DNA of 64,000 nt from Channallabes apus (GCA_030522415.1 CM060131.1:1312501-1376500), one strand, 5' to 3'; numbered from the stretch's first letter, positions 31,761 through 44,144 are shown. Notes: generated by a model from the sequence alone, not told the origin. Numbers and translations are program-made.

Positions 31761-34560
31761 TCTGAAGTATTGTGTGTCTACTGAAGCCGAAAATGTGTGC
31801 AAATTAAACTGCGCATGCGTGTTTGGAGTCGCTGTGCCGGCGCTGTGGATCAGTCGGTTGGGAATCATCACGGAGGTTACAACACGGTGTGGCTGCAGCT
31901 GGAGTTTGTCGTGTTCGAGGTAAGTTTAGCTTTCTTTTTTGGATGTGATTCTCGCTTTCATGACTCCCAATTAATGTTCATCTTAATCTCAGGACGTACA
32001 ATTAGCAAGTTCAGTTTTTAATAGTGTGGAGATTCACAAAACACCGTTTTCGTGTAAAAACCTGAACCTACGGAGCCCCCATGGGTCCTGTGGTAAATAA
32101 ATAAATAAATAAAATAATAACGAACCGAGCGCGTGGATTAATACACCGAGATGTGTGTTTCTTACCCCCAACCCGAGTGAAAACGGCGTGTTCAGACAAA
32201 GCCTCGCCAGTTAGATGCCATTTCTGAACAAACTGAGTCGTGTGTGTTAAAGCATTAAATGGTAAAAGAGCACTAGCAATAAACGTTTTTTTTTCTGAAG
32301 CCGAACTTTATTAATGAGTTACGAGTAAAGAACCTGTACATATGTTCATACAGTATTGACAGCAGCTCTAATTTACTGCGGTAAAGCCAGCCGCGGTTCA
32401 GAAAAACACGGTCAAGCCAGCCGCGATTGATTTTAGTGCGCGCGCATATTACAGCGATTACGGTAGTTTCATGAACAACACAGAGAGAATGCCCCATATC
32501 TGAAAAATGCTGCAGTAAAATAGTTTCATATGTGGTGTGTATATAGTATGGGACGTCCTGAATAAGAACTGATCATTGTTTTTTTTCTGTTTCAGTCTGA
32601 AGTATTGTGTGTCTACTGAAGCGAAAATGTGTGCACATTAAACTGCGCATGCGTGCTTGGAGTCGCTGTGTGTGCCCGCGCTGTGTACAGTATCAGTCGG
32701 TTGGGAATCATCACGGAGGTTACAACACGGCGTGGCTGCAGCTGGAGTTTGTCGTGTTCGAGGTAAGTTTAGCTTTTATACTTATTAGAAATGGGGTCTT
32801 TATACCCCTTTGAAATGTAATAATGCCCCATATCTGAAAAATGCTGCAGTAAAATAGTTTCATATGTGGTGTGTATATAGTATGGGACGTCCTGAATAAG
32901 AACTGATCATTGTTTTTTTCTACTTTTTTTTTTATCATATAATGTGTGTACATTATATGGGATAAAAACTGACCATGGCGTTTTATACTTACTAGAATTA
33001 ATTTTTTCATAGGTCTCTGAAGTGAAATAAAGGCATTTTATTTAACTTTTTTTCCCCATTGTGAACATTTGTTTATTTGACCTCTCTTCCAAAGCAGACG
33101 TTAATCCTCATTATAGAAAACATTCATTGAAGAATAACTGCTACTTTTGAACAGTAAAACAAAATAAAAATCAATTCTGGTATTTAGAAAGACTAAATAC
33201 ATTATTTTGTCTGTTTTCTACGAATTCTGCTGTAACTTATCTACATAAAACAATTATTTGAATGGTGAATATTTAAGAAAAATATTGTAACAGACAATCG
33301 TCAAAGTCACCAATAAATAACACGGATATTAAAGCAGAAATGCAAATATCTGTTTCTAACGGTGTCAGAAACTTTGTGTTAGTAGCACTGCTTGACATGC
33401 TTGATGCCTTCCTCTTTTGTAATTTGCTTTGGATAAAGGCCTAAATGTAGTTGTACGAATAAAAGATTATGTAATGATACAATGTAAATATTTTCACAGA
33501 AACAAAGCGTAAAGATGAGACGTGAATCTGAAGAGGATCTCTTTGATGATTGCCTGGTAAAGCATTGTTTTCTTATTAATTATACAATTTATTAATACCT
33601 TGAATATAGTGTTTGTTGTATTGGACAGAAGCATATAAATGCAAATGAATATATAAATATGAGTAATTATTGAACGAATTTTCATGTTTGGACTAACCCT
33701 TTTAAATATAAACTCAGCATTCATCATAGGATTTCCTGACACTGTAAAGCCATCTCATGCCATGTTTTACTGATGCAAGATAAAGCAATTTAACCCAAGT
33801 TTAACAATATGAAGTATATGAAGTGATGGTCATTTTTTTATTATCATTTATTTTTATTATTATTTTTTTCTCAATGAAGTCAGCACAGGTTGAAGCAATT
33901 CAGATTATTTTTGCTTCTCAAAATAAATGATTTATTTTCTTGTAAATTTTATGCAGGGGGACAGACGAAGTGACACCTTCTTAAAATCCTTGTCGTCCAT
34001 GCTGTTGAAGGGGAAGAACCGGTTGGTGTATCCATAATCCTTGAAGGAGAGGCTATTTTCAGAAAGTTCTTCTAGAACTTGATGGGATTAAGCTATCACC
34101 AAAAGTGCAAGCTTTAAAGATGAAGTTATCATCTTAAAACATTTGATTTGGCTTGACTACAAGTGTTTACATGTTGTGTTTACATGTTCAGCTTAAAATG
34201 TTTTCATGCATTAAGGTTTCAATGGCATACTTTTAAGTGCACTAGTCCAGAGTGCTGATTTGAAAGTTGCAACTTCACTGCTTCAGAGGGCTATTACGTT
34301 TTAACGTTTATTCTACAGTTTGTTTAAAGTATTTTCTGCTGCATTTTATTTCTAAATGAATGCTGTATTTTATTTATTTATTATTTTACACAATTTTGTT
34401 TAAAACAAGTATTTCAGGCCCTGGTGCCGTGCAGTTTTTTTCTATGGATGCAAAATTTAGCTGAATGCACTTTTATTAAAAAGACAACTTGGATCTAGAC
34501 TGTGAATGTCACAAATATTTAGTAATGTTGGTGAATAAACTGTTTAATTATATTTTAGTT
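31761..34560 (+). other. Possible spliced transcription unit with duplicated first exon
   Basis: Splice-like signals line up. Exon-like copies 31761-31919 and 32596-32762 are each preceded by TTTCAG and followed by GAG|GTAAGTTTAGC. Next are a 57-base exon 33500-33556 (TTTTCACAG| ... CCTG|GTAAAG) and a last exon from 33957 (TTATGCAG|GGGG) to a polyadenylation signal AATAAA at 34534-34539. Splicing 33556 to 33957 keeps a frame from ATG 33515 to TAA 34034-34036, giving 40 residues beginning MRRESEEDLF and rich in charge, with no domain I know. It could be a long noncoding RNA, a micropeptide gene or a pseudogene. The sushi element begins 30 bases after the polyadenylation signal. Confidence 0.35.
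32493..32925 (+). repeat. Interlocked tandem duplication
   Basis: The block GCCCCATATCTGAAAAATGC... at 32493-32590 recurs at 32824-32922, about 331 bases downstream. The exon-like block 32596-32762 between them is itself a copy of 31761-31919. The order is exon copy 1, spacer, V1, exon copy 2, V2, which fits a tandem duplication followed by local loss. Confidence 0.7.
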
Positions 34561-34569
34561 GTGTGATTT

Positions 34570-35114
34570 TGTCATGTCGGTCTTCAGTAAGTACACACAC
34601 GGGAGAACGCAGGTGCAGGAAATATCTCTTTATTGAAAGTCCCGTTTTTGACTTGAACAACTGAAATCTTTTATATAACTAATAATGACCCCAAGGGTCC
34701 TTCACCAGGGACGGTCTGCAGGCGGAAACACAAAATGAAACACCGACTTCACTCGAAGTCTTTAACCTTGAAAGGAACTGAGAAACTGCCACGGAACCGG
34801 GATCCGTCCGAATGCGAAAGCCGTCTCGCTTTCGCTACTTCGCCTGCAGATACCGTCTTAAACCTGGGAGAGAGAGAGAGAGAGAGAGAGAGAACATAAC
34901 AGTCAAACATACAGGGTGTGCACAACGGTGACCAGACAATGTGGTGTGGGTTCGGCTGGGTTAAATAGTGAGACACACAAGGGTAGACAGGTGAATTCAC
35001 TCTCGTGTTGATGACTGACAGTGACATACGCAGACACACTAGGGGGAGACAAAGACTACGGCTCAGTAATCCGGTGAACCTGATCTCCGGGGCTGAGGCA
35101 GATCGGATGTTACA
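34570..35114 (-). repeat. Sushi 3' LTR
   Basis: On the minus strand it starts TGTAACATCCGATC and ends CCGACATGACA. It is preceded by the purine tract GGGAGGGGGGGTAA. It holds the last codons of pol (stop at 35063), the TATTTAA box, a GA microsatellite at 34868-34891, a TATATAAAAG at about 34671 and AATAAAG near 34636. Confidence 0.92.
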
Positions 35115-38100
35115 TTACCCCCCCTCCCAGGACCGGCTTCCTGAAAGAGAGGTGGGCGCTCCCCGCTAGGTACCGAAGGGGTCTGGGACCCACCGGCCTG
35201 ATGGAATTGCCGGCGAGCGGGTCGGCCTGGAGGTCGTGGCGCAGGACGATCCGGTCGAGCTTGATGAAACTCGAATATGAGTTCTGGGCTCAGGATGTCC
35301 TTTGCCGGGACCCAGCTGCGTTCCTCCGGCCCATACCCCTCCCACTCTACCAGGTACTGAAGGGAGCCCCCTCGCCTTCGGGAGTCCAGCAGTTGCTGGA
35401 CTCTAAATGCTGGGGCGCCCTCAATCTCCACAGCCCCAGGGAGTGAAGGGTCTACGACACCTCCGTCTAGTGGTCCCCGCATTACTGGCCTGAGAAGAGA
35501 GATGTGAAAGACAGGATTAATGCGCATGTGTGAAGGGAGTTGCAATTTAAAAGAAACAGGGTTGATTTGGGAGATTATAGGAAAGGGACCGATGAATCTG
35601 GGGGAGAGCTTACGGCAGGGGAGGTTGAGAGAGAGGTCCTTTGTCGAGAGCCAAACCCGATCTCCTACCTGGAGCGGAGGACTTTCCCGTCGCCGCCTAT
35701 CGGCGAAACTTTTGAACCGGCGAACTGCTTGCGAGATACTGGCATGCGCCCCCTCCCATACTTTTTCCGCTCTTTTAAACCACTCATCTACCATGGGGAT
35801 ATTGGTGGGAGTGGCATCCCAAGGACATAGCGGTGGCTGATGTCCGAGCACACATTGGAACGGCGTTAGGCCGGTTGAGGAGTGTCTTAGTGAGTTTCGC
35901 GCATATTCCGCCCAGAATAAACAGTCTGCCCATTCATGTTGCCGACTACTACAATATGCGCGGAGGAATGTCCCGAGATCTTGGACAGTCCGCTCTGCCT
36001 GCCCATTAGACTCCGGGTGATAGCCTGACGTTAGACTAACAGTGGTCCCCAATTTCTGGAAAAAAGCTTTCCAGACTTTTGCGATAAATTGGGGACCACG
36101 ATCGGAAACAATATCCTCCGGTATGCCGTAGTAGCGAAACACATTGTTGAACAGGGTTTCCGTCACCTGGGAGGCGGTTGGGAGGGCGCAGAACGGAATA
36201 AACCGGCAACCTTTTGAGAAGCGGTCTACAACTACCAGGACGGTCGTGTACCCTTTAGACACTGGCAGGTCCGTCACAAAATCCACCGCTAGGTGGGACC
36301 ACGGTCTGTTAGGTGTAGGTAAGGGCATTAATTTTCCAACTGGCAACCCTCGAGGGCTCTTGGTGGTTGCGCAGGTAGCACAAGACGAAACGACTGTTTT
36401 CACTGTTTCCCGCAAATTTGGCCACCAGAACCGAGGTTCTAGTAGTTGACGTGTTTTGTGTTCGCCGGGATGTCCTGATGATAAGTTGGTGTGTGCCTCT
36501 ACGATCACTCGTTCACGTAGTGACTCCGGCATGTAGGTTCGATTCGGAGGACAGCCCGGCGGCACGGGGTCTGACCGTGTCGCTCGGGCTATCTCCGCAT
36601 CGAGGTCCCACGTGATCGGTGCCACCACGAGCGACGGGGGCAAAATGGGTTCAGGCACCTGGGGTTGGTCCTGCGTCGCAAAACAGCGGGATAACGCGTC
36701 CGCCTTTAAATTCTTCGAGCCGGGGCGATAAGTAATACTAAACTGGAACCGAGTGAAAAACAGTGCCCAGCGGGCTTGTCGGGGGTTTAGTCTTTTTGCT
36801 TGTTGGAGGTACTCCAGGTTCTTATGATCTGTGAGTACCGTGAATGGATGTTCCGACCCTTCCAACTAATGCCTCCACTCCTCTAACGCCGCCTTTATTG
36901 CAAGCAGTTCGCGATTTCCGATATCATAGTTGCATTCAGCAGGTGTCAGTTTTCGCGAGAAAAAAGCACAGGGGAATAACTTCTCCGGGTGGCCATGGCG
37001 CTGTGACAGTACCGCTCCGAGTCCTACCTCCGACGCATCGACCTCCACTACGAAGGGCTTGTTAGGGTCGGGCAGTTTTAATATAGGCGCGGATGTAAAA
37101 GCTTGTTTTAGGCGCTGAAACGCCACGCGCGCGTCCAGCGTAAACTGGTGTAACTTGCGCGGTTTACCCTTTAGTAAGCTAGTGAGCGGTGCTGCCAGTG
37201 TACTATAGCCCCTAATAAAGCGCCTGTAAAAATTGGCAAACCCGAGGAAGCTTTGTAGCGCCTTCACTGTTGTTGGCTCCGGCCATTGGAGTACCGCTCT
37301 GACCTTGGCTGTGTCCATCCTGACCCCCAGTGGCCCTATGCGATAGCCCAGGAATGCAACCTCTGTTTTATGAAATTCACACTTCTCCGCCTTCACATAG
37401 AGCCCATGTTCCCTCAGTCGATGGAGGACGGCGGTCACATGACTAACGTGCTCTTCGTATGACCGAGAGTAAATTAGGATGTCATCCAAATAAACTATCA
37501 CGAACCGGTTTAACATATGTCGGAGCACGTCATTCATGAACCCCTGAAACACCGCAGGAGCGTTCACCAGTCCATAAGCCATTACATTGTATTGGTAATG
37601 ACCTGATGTAGTGCTAAACGCTGTCTTCCACTCATCTCCCTTGCGAACACGAACGAGGTTATAAGCGCTGCGGAGGTCAAGTTTGGTAAAGATGGACGCG
37701 CCACGGAGCAGATCGATCGCGGCCGGAACCAGGGGCAGCGGGTGCTTATATTTCACTGTGATGGTATTGAGCCCTCGATAATCAATACACGGCCGAAGGC
37801 CCCCGCCTTTTTTGTCAATAAAAAAGAACCCTGCTGATGCGGGTGACGTGGAGCGACTAATGAGCCCCTGCTGGAGAGCCTCTTTCACGTATTCCTCCAT
37901 GGCCCGTGTTTCTGGCACGGACAATGGATAAATCCGCGAGCAGGGCGGTGTTTTCCCCGGCAGGAGGTCAATAGCGCAATCCCACAGGCGGTGAGGGGGA
38001 AGTCGTGCAGCTGCCTTAACACTAAAAACGTCTTTAAATTTCACATACTCCGATGGCACTAGGGTCGAAACTAGGGCGCTAGGACTTTCTACTGTAGTCG

Positions 38101-39595
38101 TTTGGGCCATCAATGGGGTTGGCATACAGAGTTTCGCGCATCGGGGGGACCAAGAGAGGATGCGAGCACCTGCCCAATCAAAATTCGGGTTATGAGAGCT
38201 AAGCCATGGGAGGCCGAGCACGACGGGCTGACTCACCTGGGATATTACATAAAATTCTAACTCCTCAGTGTGATTAGGGAAAGTTAACCGTAGGGGCACG
38301 GAGATCATGTTAACAGGCGATTGACTTAATGGGTTGCCATCGAGAGCGTTAATCACGATCGGGGTTGGAAGCTTCGACACTGGAGCGTGCAGCGAGGAAA
38401 GTAGAGAAAATGAAATAAAATTCCCAGCCGAGCCCGAATCTATGAGGGGGGAAACAGAAATCACATGGTTATTGTATGCCAACGTCGCATTTACATAAAA
38501 TGACCGGTTGGTTCGTGGTGGTGTTGGCAGTGTGGTTGTTTTTTCAGTTAGTGGGGGCATGTCCATGTTTATGGTTTGTGTAGAGGTGTTCTTGCGTGTG
38601 GTTTGTGGTGAGGTGATTCGTGTGTGTGTGTTCGTGCGGTTGTATGGTGGGGGTGTGTCTGTCTTTACATTTAATAATGGGCACTCTCGGATGAGGTGCC
38701 CCCCACCCCCGCAGTACAGGCACAGTCCGGCCGTAATTCGGCGTCGTCTCTCCTGGGCGGACAGCCTGGACGAGCCTACATCCATCGGCTCTGTTGTTGG
38801 GGACTCGCGGGGAGCTGGTGGGCTTCTGCTGGGGCGAGGACGGTGGTGCGCTTCCACCCTGCTTCCTGCTGACCGGGCGGGGTTTTGTCTTCTCTGACTG
38901 CGGAGGTGTTGGTCCAGCTTAATGGCGAGCTGGATTGTCTCGTCTAAGTCTAGCTCAGCTTCTCTGCACGCCAACTCCAGCTGGAGGTCGGGCTGGAGCC
39001 CGTCCCGGAAGCGGGCGAGAAGGCTCTTCTCGCACCACTCACTCTCCGCAGCCAGGATCTTGAATCGTACGGCGTACTCGGCGACGGTGGTCGACCCCTG
39101 CCTAATCCTCAGCAGCTGTTGCTCCCCAGTCCGGCCCTGATCCGGGTGATCGAAGACAGCGCGGAATGCGCGGAGGAAGCGAACAAAGTCGATCATGTCC
39201 CGGCCTCCCGCACTCCACATAGCGGTGGCCCAGTCCATCGCTGCACCTGTGAGCTGTTGAGTGACAAAACTTATTTTCTGTCGTTCGTCGAGACCTGGAT
39301 ACTCAGCCAGGTACAGCTCACAGGCGAGGAGAAATCTTCGGCACCCCTCTGGGTCACCAGCATATCTCTCGGGGGGGGCGGCCCGTGGTGGAGATCGGGA
39401 TGCGTGTCTCTGCGCTGCAGGTGGAGGCGACTGTCTCGCCGCGATGTCACGGACACTGTGGGCCAGGTCATTAATTGCCCTGGCCAGGCTGTCCATCTGC
39501 CCCTGCTGTCGTCGAATGTAATCCATCATCGGGACCGTAGTGTCACGTACAGGTGTTCCTGCTGCGTTCGGGTTAATGGTCTGGTCATCTGTCAT
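35063..39595 (-). pseudogene. Sushi Gag-Pol polyprotein with one internal stop
   Basis: One continuous minus-strand frame from ATG 39595 (inside the 5' LTR) to a stop at 35063, interrupted only by TAG at 36866-36868. In the first 909 codons: Gag, a zinc knuckle CLYCGGGGHLIREC, protease active site LIDSGSAGNF, reverse transcriptase with YRGLN, FTKLDLRSAYN and catalytic YLDDILIYS, and the start of RNase H (VVEVDASEVGLG). After the stop, about 600 codons give the rest of RNase H ([13 protein letters not shown]), the integrase HHCC finger, the DD35E core (D195, D255, E291 counted after the stop), and a chromodomain at about 485-540 ([15 protein letters not shown]). The stop lies in RNase H at a position that is usually Trp in this family, so I treat it as a disabling mutation, although leaky readthrough cannot be excluded. 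Confidence 0.9.
39578..39589 (-). promoter_or_regulatory. Sushi self-priming site (candidate PBS)
   Basis: On the minus strand GATGACCAGACC follows the LTR end with no gap. Its TGACCAGAC core is the exact complement of GTCTGGTCA at the predicted 5' end of the transcript (complement of 39947-39955). No TGG-initial tRNA-type site is present. The same arrangement, with compensating base changes, occurs at 55423-55434. Confidence 0.7.
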
Positions 39596-40132
39596 GTCGG
39601 TCTTCAGTAAGTACACACACGGGAGAACGCAGGTGCAGGAAATATCTCTTTATTGAAAGTCCCGTTTTTGACTTGAACAACTGAAATCTTTTATATAACT
39701 AATAATGACCCCAAGGGTCCTTCACCAGGGACGGTCTGCAGGCGGAAACACAAAATGAAACACCGACTTCACTCGAAGTCTTTAACCTTGAAAGGAACTG
39801 AGAAACTGCCACGGAACCGGGATCCGTCCGAATGCGAAAGCCGTCTCGCTTTCGCTACTTCGCCTGCAGATACCGTCTTAAACCTGGGAGAGAGAGAGAG
39901 AGAGAGAGAGAACATAACAGTCAAACATACAGGGTGTGCACAACGGTGACCAGACAATGTGGTGTGGGTTCGGCTGGGTTAAATAGTGAGACACACAAGG
40001 GTAGACAGGTGAATTCACTCTCGTGTTGATGACTGACAGTGACATACGCAGACACACTAGGGGGAGACAAAGACTACGGCTCAGTAATCCGGTGAACCTG
40101 ATCTCCGGGGCTGAGGCAGATCGGATGTTACA
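39590..40132 (-). repeat. Sushi 5' LTR
   Basis: 543 bp, matching the 3' LTR except for one AG unit. It contains the gag start codon: the last nine bases read GACATGACA, with ATG at 39595-39593. Confidence 0.92.
39947..39985 (-). promoter_or_regulatory. Sushi 5' LTR promoter and transcript start (predicted)
   Basis: On the minus strand a TATTTAA box (39979-39985) lies 30 bases upstream of GTCTGGTCA (39947-39955). That is normal TATA-to-start spacing, so the transcript is expected to begin at or just before GTCTGGTCA. A second box, TATATAAAAG, lies further downstream in the LTR, so start-site mapping is needed to choose. Confidence 0.55.
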
Positions 40133-40259
40133 GATTTATGAAAGATATAGATGAAATAATTACTTAAGTTTCTTTCCAAAACATAAATTAGCAATGTTTA
40201 CATTATTATAGGGAGTAATATAAATTGATAAAACCAAGTAAGGGAAAATCTCACAAAAC

Positions 40260-40326
<67 letters not shown>

Positions 40327-41089
40327 ATTCAGGGCTATTTATGATGGAGACACCTTTTTACGTTTTAAATATGTAAAACCTCCGCTGCGTGTATTCATTC
40401 ACAGGCTGCAGCGCGCGCACAGAGAAATAGGAGACTGTGGTGTATGAGTGGATTGGAGAGAAGAGAGCTGTTCAGTTACTATAAAATATATATATATATA
40501 AACATAATATGATCTTTTTGAGTTATAATGTTTTTTTTTATTATTCATAAGAAAAAACCTTTCAGTTTTGTAAATATTCTAGTTATAGTGTGTTATGTTT
40601 TTCTTTAGGTTAAACGGTTTTGAGAATTAGACCATCCAGCTAAGATAAATATTATGTCGTTGATTGATAAAATCTGGATTAAGGATAATTTAATTTATTT
40701 AATTTGTATTTTTCACCTCCCCCCCCTGAGGGATTGCCACCTTATTGTGGTCAGGGGGTTTGCGTGCCACAGTGACCTTAAGAGCTATACCAACAGGAGC
40801 TTAGTCTTTGGAGGTGGGGGATGCATGTTGAAATGCAGACTTTTTAACCCAAGACTATATAAGTTTTTACAGTACTTAGATAAGGGGGAATCAAAAACTG
40901 CCCCCAAAAATGTTTTACTGCAAGTTTGAAAAACCCACTCTCACATCACCTAACACACACACAAATTATTTGCAAACCGGTTTCGCTGACACTTTGAGTG
41001 TAATTCATAAATTTACTGAACATATTCAAATAAACACACCATACGGCAAATAAATCATCTCAAAGCGTTTATTTTTTGGGTCATAAATG
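40133..41089. other. Noncoding; TA microsatellite and a LINE-like fragment
   Basis: Contains a pure TA repeat at about 40265-40322. A segment at 40716-40850 (CCCCTGAGGGATTGCCACC, then GTGGTCAGGGGGTTTGCGTG) resembles, from memory, the 5' region of a fish non-LTR element. The rest is AT-rich with no supported gene. Confidence 0.4.
40265..40322. repeat. (TA)n microsatellite
   Basis: About 58 bases of alternating TA, prone to slippage and cruciform formation. Confidence 0.95.
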
Positions 41090-42145
41090 CAGTGTTCATT
41101 TACATTCCTGTGTGTCCATGTTACGTCAGAGGACATGCGCCGATGTTTATCACACATTCCAATAAGAGAGATTACTCACTCCCAAAGGTTTCTTGCGCCG
41201 TATTTCGATTTTTAAAAAAGTTGCTCATTTTCACCACGAACACGGATGAGTCTTCGGGTTTCCTCAGCCGTCCATATACAGAATATAAATTACAAAACTG
41301 TGGTCACGTTGCAATAAGTAAGAATAGTGTAAGCAAAACAATAGTGTATGGCCGTAAGCAAAACAAACAATGCGTTATCAAATGCTCGGCAAAATGCCGT
41401 GCTACTGAACTTTCATATTTGTTTGTAGCATGCAGTAAAGTGTATGTGACATAAAAATATATATTTGTAATATTGTGCAATATGTGCTATCCGCTAGCAA
41501 ACTTTAGCGATTTTTTTTGCAAACGTTTCTTTACAGAACATCACCATAAACACAGACACAAGACTAAAGGTAATATACATATAATGAAAACTTGTCATAA
41601 AAATCTTTATTAATGGCAAAAATGACTTAACATTTATGGGTCTGTTTGCTCGAGTGAGCAGCCATGTTGAAAACTTCGCTTAGCCCTTCGTTTGAAGTGA
41701 GGTCCTGAAAAATCTTAGTTTGGAGGGCTATCTGGCCCTTCCCCCCTCCCCCTACACCTCCAACCAAAAGAGAAATGATACACCTCTACCCCTGCACGTG
41801 AACGCGCCAAATGGAAGAGTAGGGGGAAGGGTTGGGATTCAGCCTTAATATTGGAGCAATAAAATTTACTTAAAATCTGTGTCCAAATTGTTATGAGGAT
41901 TTTATCAAGTAAATCTTACAAGTTCTTTTTTTCAGTGCATGGGTGAACACGATGTTTTAAGAATTTAATTATATATATATTTATTGTGTGTGTGTGTGTG
42001 TGTGTGTGTGTGAGACCGGTGCAACTCACACGTCCTATTCCATTGTCACTCATACTGCCGTAGTTTTTAGAGCCCTAAAAAAGCATTCGCTAGTAAGTAA
42101 GTAAATAAAAGACAAATGAATAAATAGTTTGAAATTATATATATA
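41090..42145 (-). repeat. Inverted copy of the M2 right flank
   Basis: Reads in reverse as 61182-61872 plus 63497-63850, that is, the flank of M2-C without the Tc1 insertion. An open frame of 120 codons at 41092-41454 is broken in the other copy. Inside, about 41635-41870 is a MITE-like block: GGCTGAATCCCAACCCTTCC in reverse at one end, with pyrimidine-rich text that recurs near 61486 and 63900. A GT microsatellite is at 41983-42012. Confidence 0.65.
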
Positions 42146-44144
42146 CAGGGGCGTAGATTTAGGGTGGACGGAGGGGATGTGTCCCCACCAATATCCTCCG
42201 ACCATTGAAATGTCCCCACCAATAATTTAATCCACTTTTTTTTTAATCGTTCTGTCAACATTAACCTAGACACGCAGAAAGGGATAAATCACGTTCTCTC
42301 CTTGAGTCCTCCCGCCCCCAAAACACATATGAACATTTTGATTGGCTGTGCCTTTCCCTGCCATCATGTGATAGACTATTGGCTGCGTTCAGACACAAGC
42401 AGCGCCAAATACAGTGGACTCACATTCAGTACAGCAGGCCAGGTTATAGTCTGTGAATACGGACGTAAAACTAACAGCAGATTAAACAGCTAAATGTAAA
42501 AGTATAAATATGATCCCTGTCAGTCTCCTAATCTAGTGACTGTTTGTCAGAAATCAGTATTGTGAAAGAAATTGATAAACTAATATACTAATATTGCCAT
42601 ATGGCTAGAATTTTGTTGACACCAATAGACAATCCACTTCAGAAAAATAGTTTTTAAAATGCATTCACTTACTTGGCGAACATTAATGATTTGATTCGAG
42701 GTTTGCACACTAAGACTCAGAAAAAGTGAAATAAAATGATTGCTGTTTAAATGGCATGTGTTTATCCTGTTTTGTCAGGTAACAGAACCTAAACACCTGT
42801 GCTGTATATCAGACAGCGATGGAGAGAGTGTAGATTACACACAGGTGCTCTCTAGTCATTAGCACTCATCAGGCAATGTCTATGGCCAACTGACTGCACT
42901 CAGACCAAAGGGGGCTGAATAATTACACACACCTCACTTTTCAGTTATTTATTTGTAAAAAAAAAAAAATGTTTGAAATCATGTATGATTTTCGTTCCAC
43001 TTCTCGCGTGTACACCACTTTGTATTGGTCTTTCACGTGGAATTCCAATAAAATTGATTCATGTTTGTGGCTGTAATGTGACAAAATGTGGAAAAGTTCA
43101 CGGGGGGGCGAATACTTTTGCAAGCCACTGTAGTTGTCCTGAGATTTAACATTGTTACCAATAATAGGCTGAGGCATTCTCTGTCCATGCTCATAAGGAA
43201 TCCCTCAATGTTTTTCAATTAGGGGACAGAAGCAGATCAGCCATGTTGTAGTTCAGGTGAAGAGGCGAGTTCACAGGAGGTCAATCTGAATGTTGATTAT
43301 ATACAGTATATAACATATAATATGTGTGCGTGTATTATACATGTTGATTATACTAATATTTAGCATTATGAGGAGTGATAGGCTGAGGATTTAAGTGATT
43401 CATTAGTGTTTTTGGCAAAAGTTTTGAACTGACATTTCACTTTTTTGTCACGCTATTTCATCAGGTGGCAATGCTGTCCGGTCCTACTGCAGTCAGAGGG
43501 GAAGAGTTAGGGTCAAAGCCATTGTTCACCCCCAAAAAAACTTTACTCACTATTTACTCCTTAAGTGGTTCCAAACTTTAATGATTTTCTTTATTTTGTT
43601 GAATACAAAATAAGATATTGGGGAAAAAAGCTGAAAACATTGACTTCCGTAGCAGGAAAAACAAATACTATGTAAATCAATGATTACAGGTTTTCAGCAT
43701 TCTACAAAATATCATCTTTGGTGTTTATCAGAAGAAAAAAAGAACAGCCTGGACAATATTGATGTCAAACAAATATGCCAGCAGTTTATTTTTGTTAACG
43801 AGAGGCGAAGGCATGTTTTTGTCTCCTTCATATAGGAGCAATAGGCATTGAGCTGTTGTGTGGTACTCTACCTAGTAGTTCATGTTTAGATGTAATCTAC
43901 TTTTATATATATATATACAGATGATTGAGATGTTTCATTTGCACTAGGGCTCAATAAAGAATAGTTTTTATTTTATTAAAGACTATCTTTTTGTCAGTTA
44001 TGAAACATTCCTTTAACTTTACACTATTCCTTAATTTAACTTAATGAATTGCATTTCGAGTGGATTAATATAAATCGAAGCATTGCTAGTATTAATGTAA
44101 AGTGATTTCGCACCATATTAAGAAAACCTAGCAAACCTACGCAC

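Larger units (their letters stand above)
34570..40132 (-). mobile_element. Tf1/sushi-type chromovirus (Ty3/Gypsy), nearly intact
   Basis: LTRs of 545 and 543 bp at 34570-35114 and 39590-40132 differ, as far as I can read, only by one AG unit in a GA repeat. The 5-bp target duplication GATTT is at 34565-34569 and 40133-40137. On the minus strand the order is 5' LTR, gag, protease, reverse transcriptase, RNase H, integrase with C-terminal chromodomain, purine tract, 3' LTR. A single in-frame TAG breaks the polyprotein. Instead of a tRNA primer site there is a candidate self-priming site directly after the LTR. Near-identical LTRs mean a recent insertion. Confidence 0.93.

Noticed and set aside
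39570..39600. Ordinary tRNA primer binding site for the sushi element
   Set aside because: No TGG-initial sequence occurs within several bases of the LTR end. The adjacent 12 bases instead pair with the predicted transcript start.
41092..41454. 120-codon frame in the M2 flank
   Set aside because: The inverted copy near 63530-63850 is broken by indels and no motif is visible.
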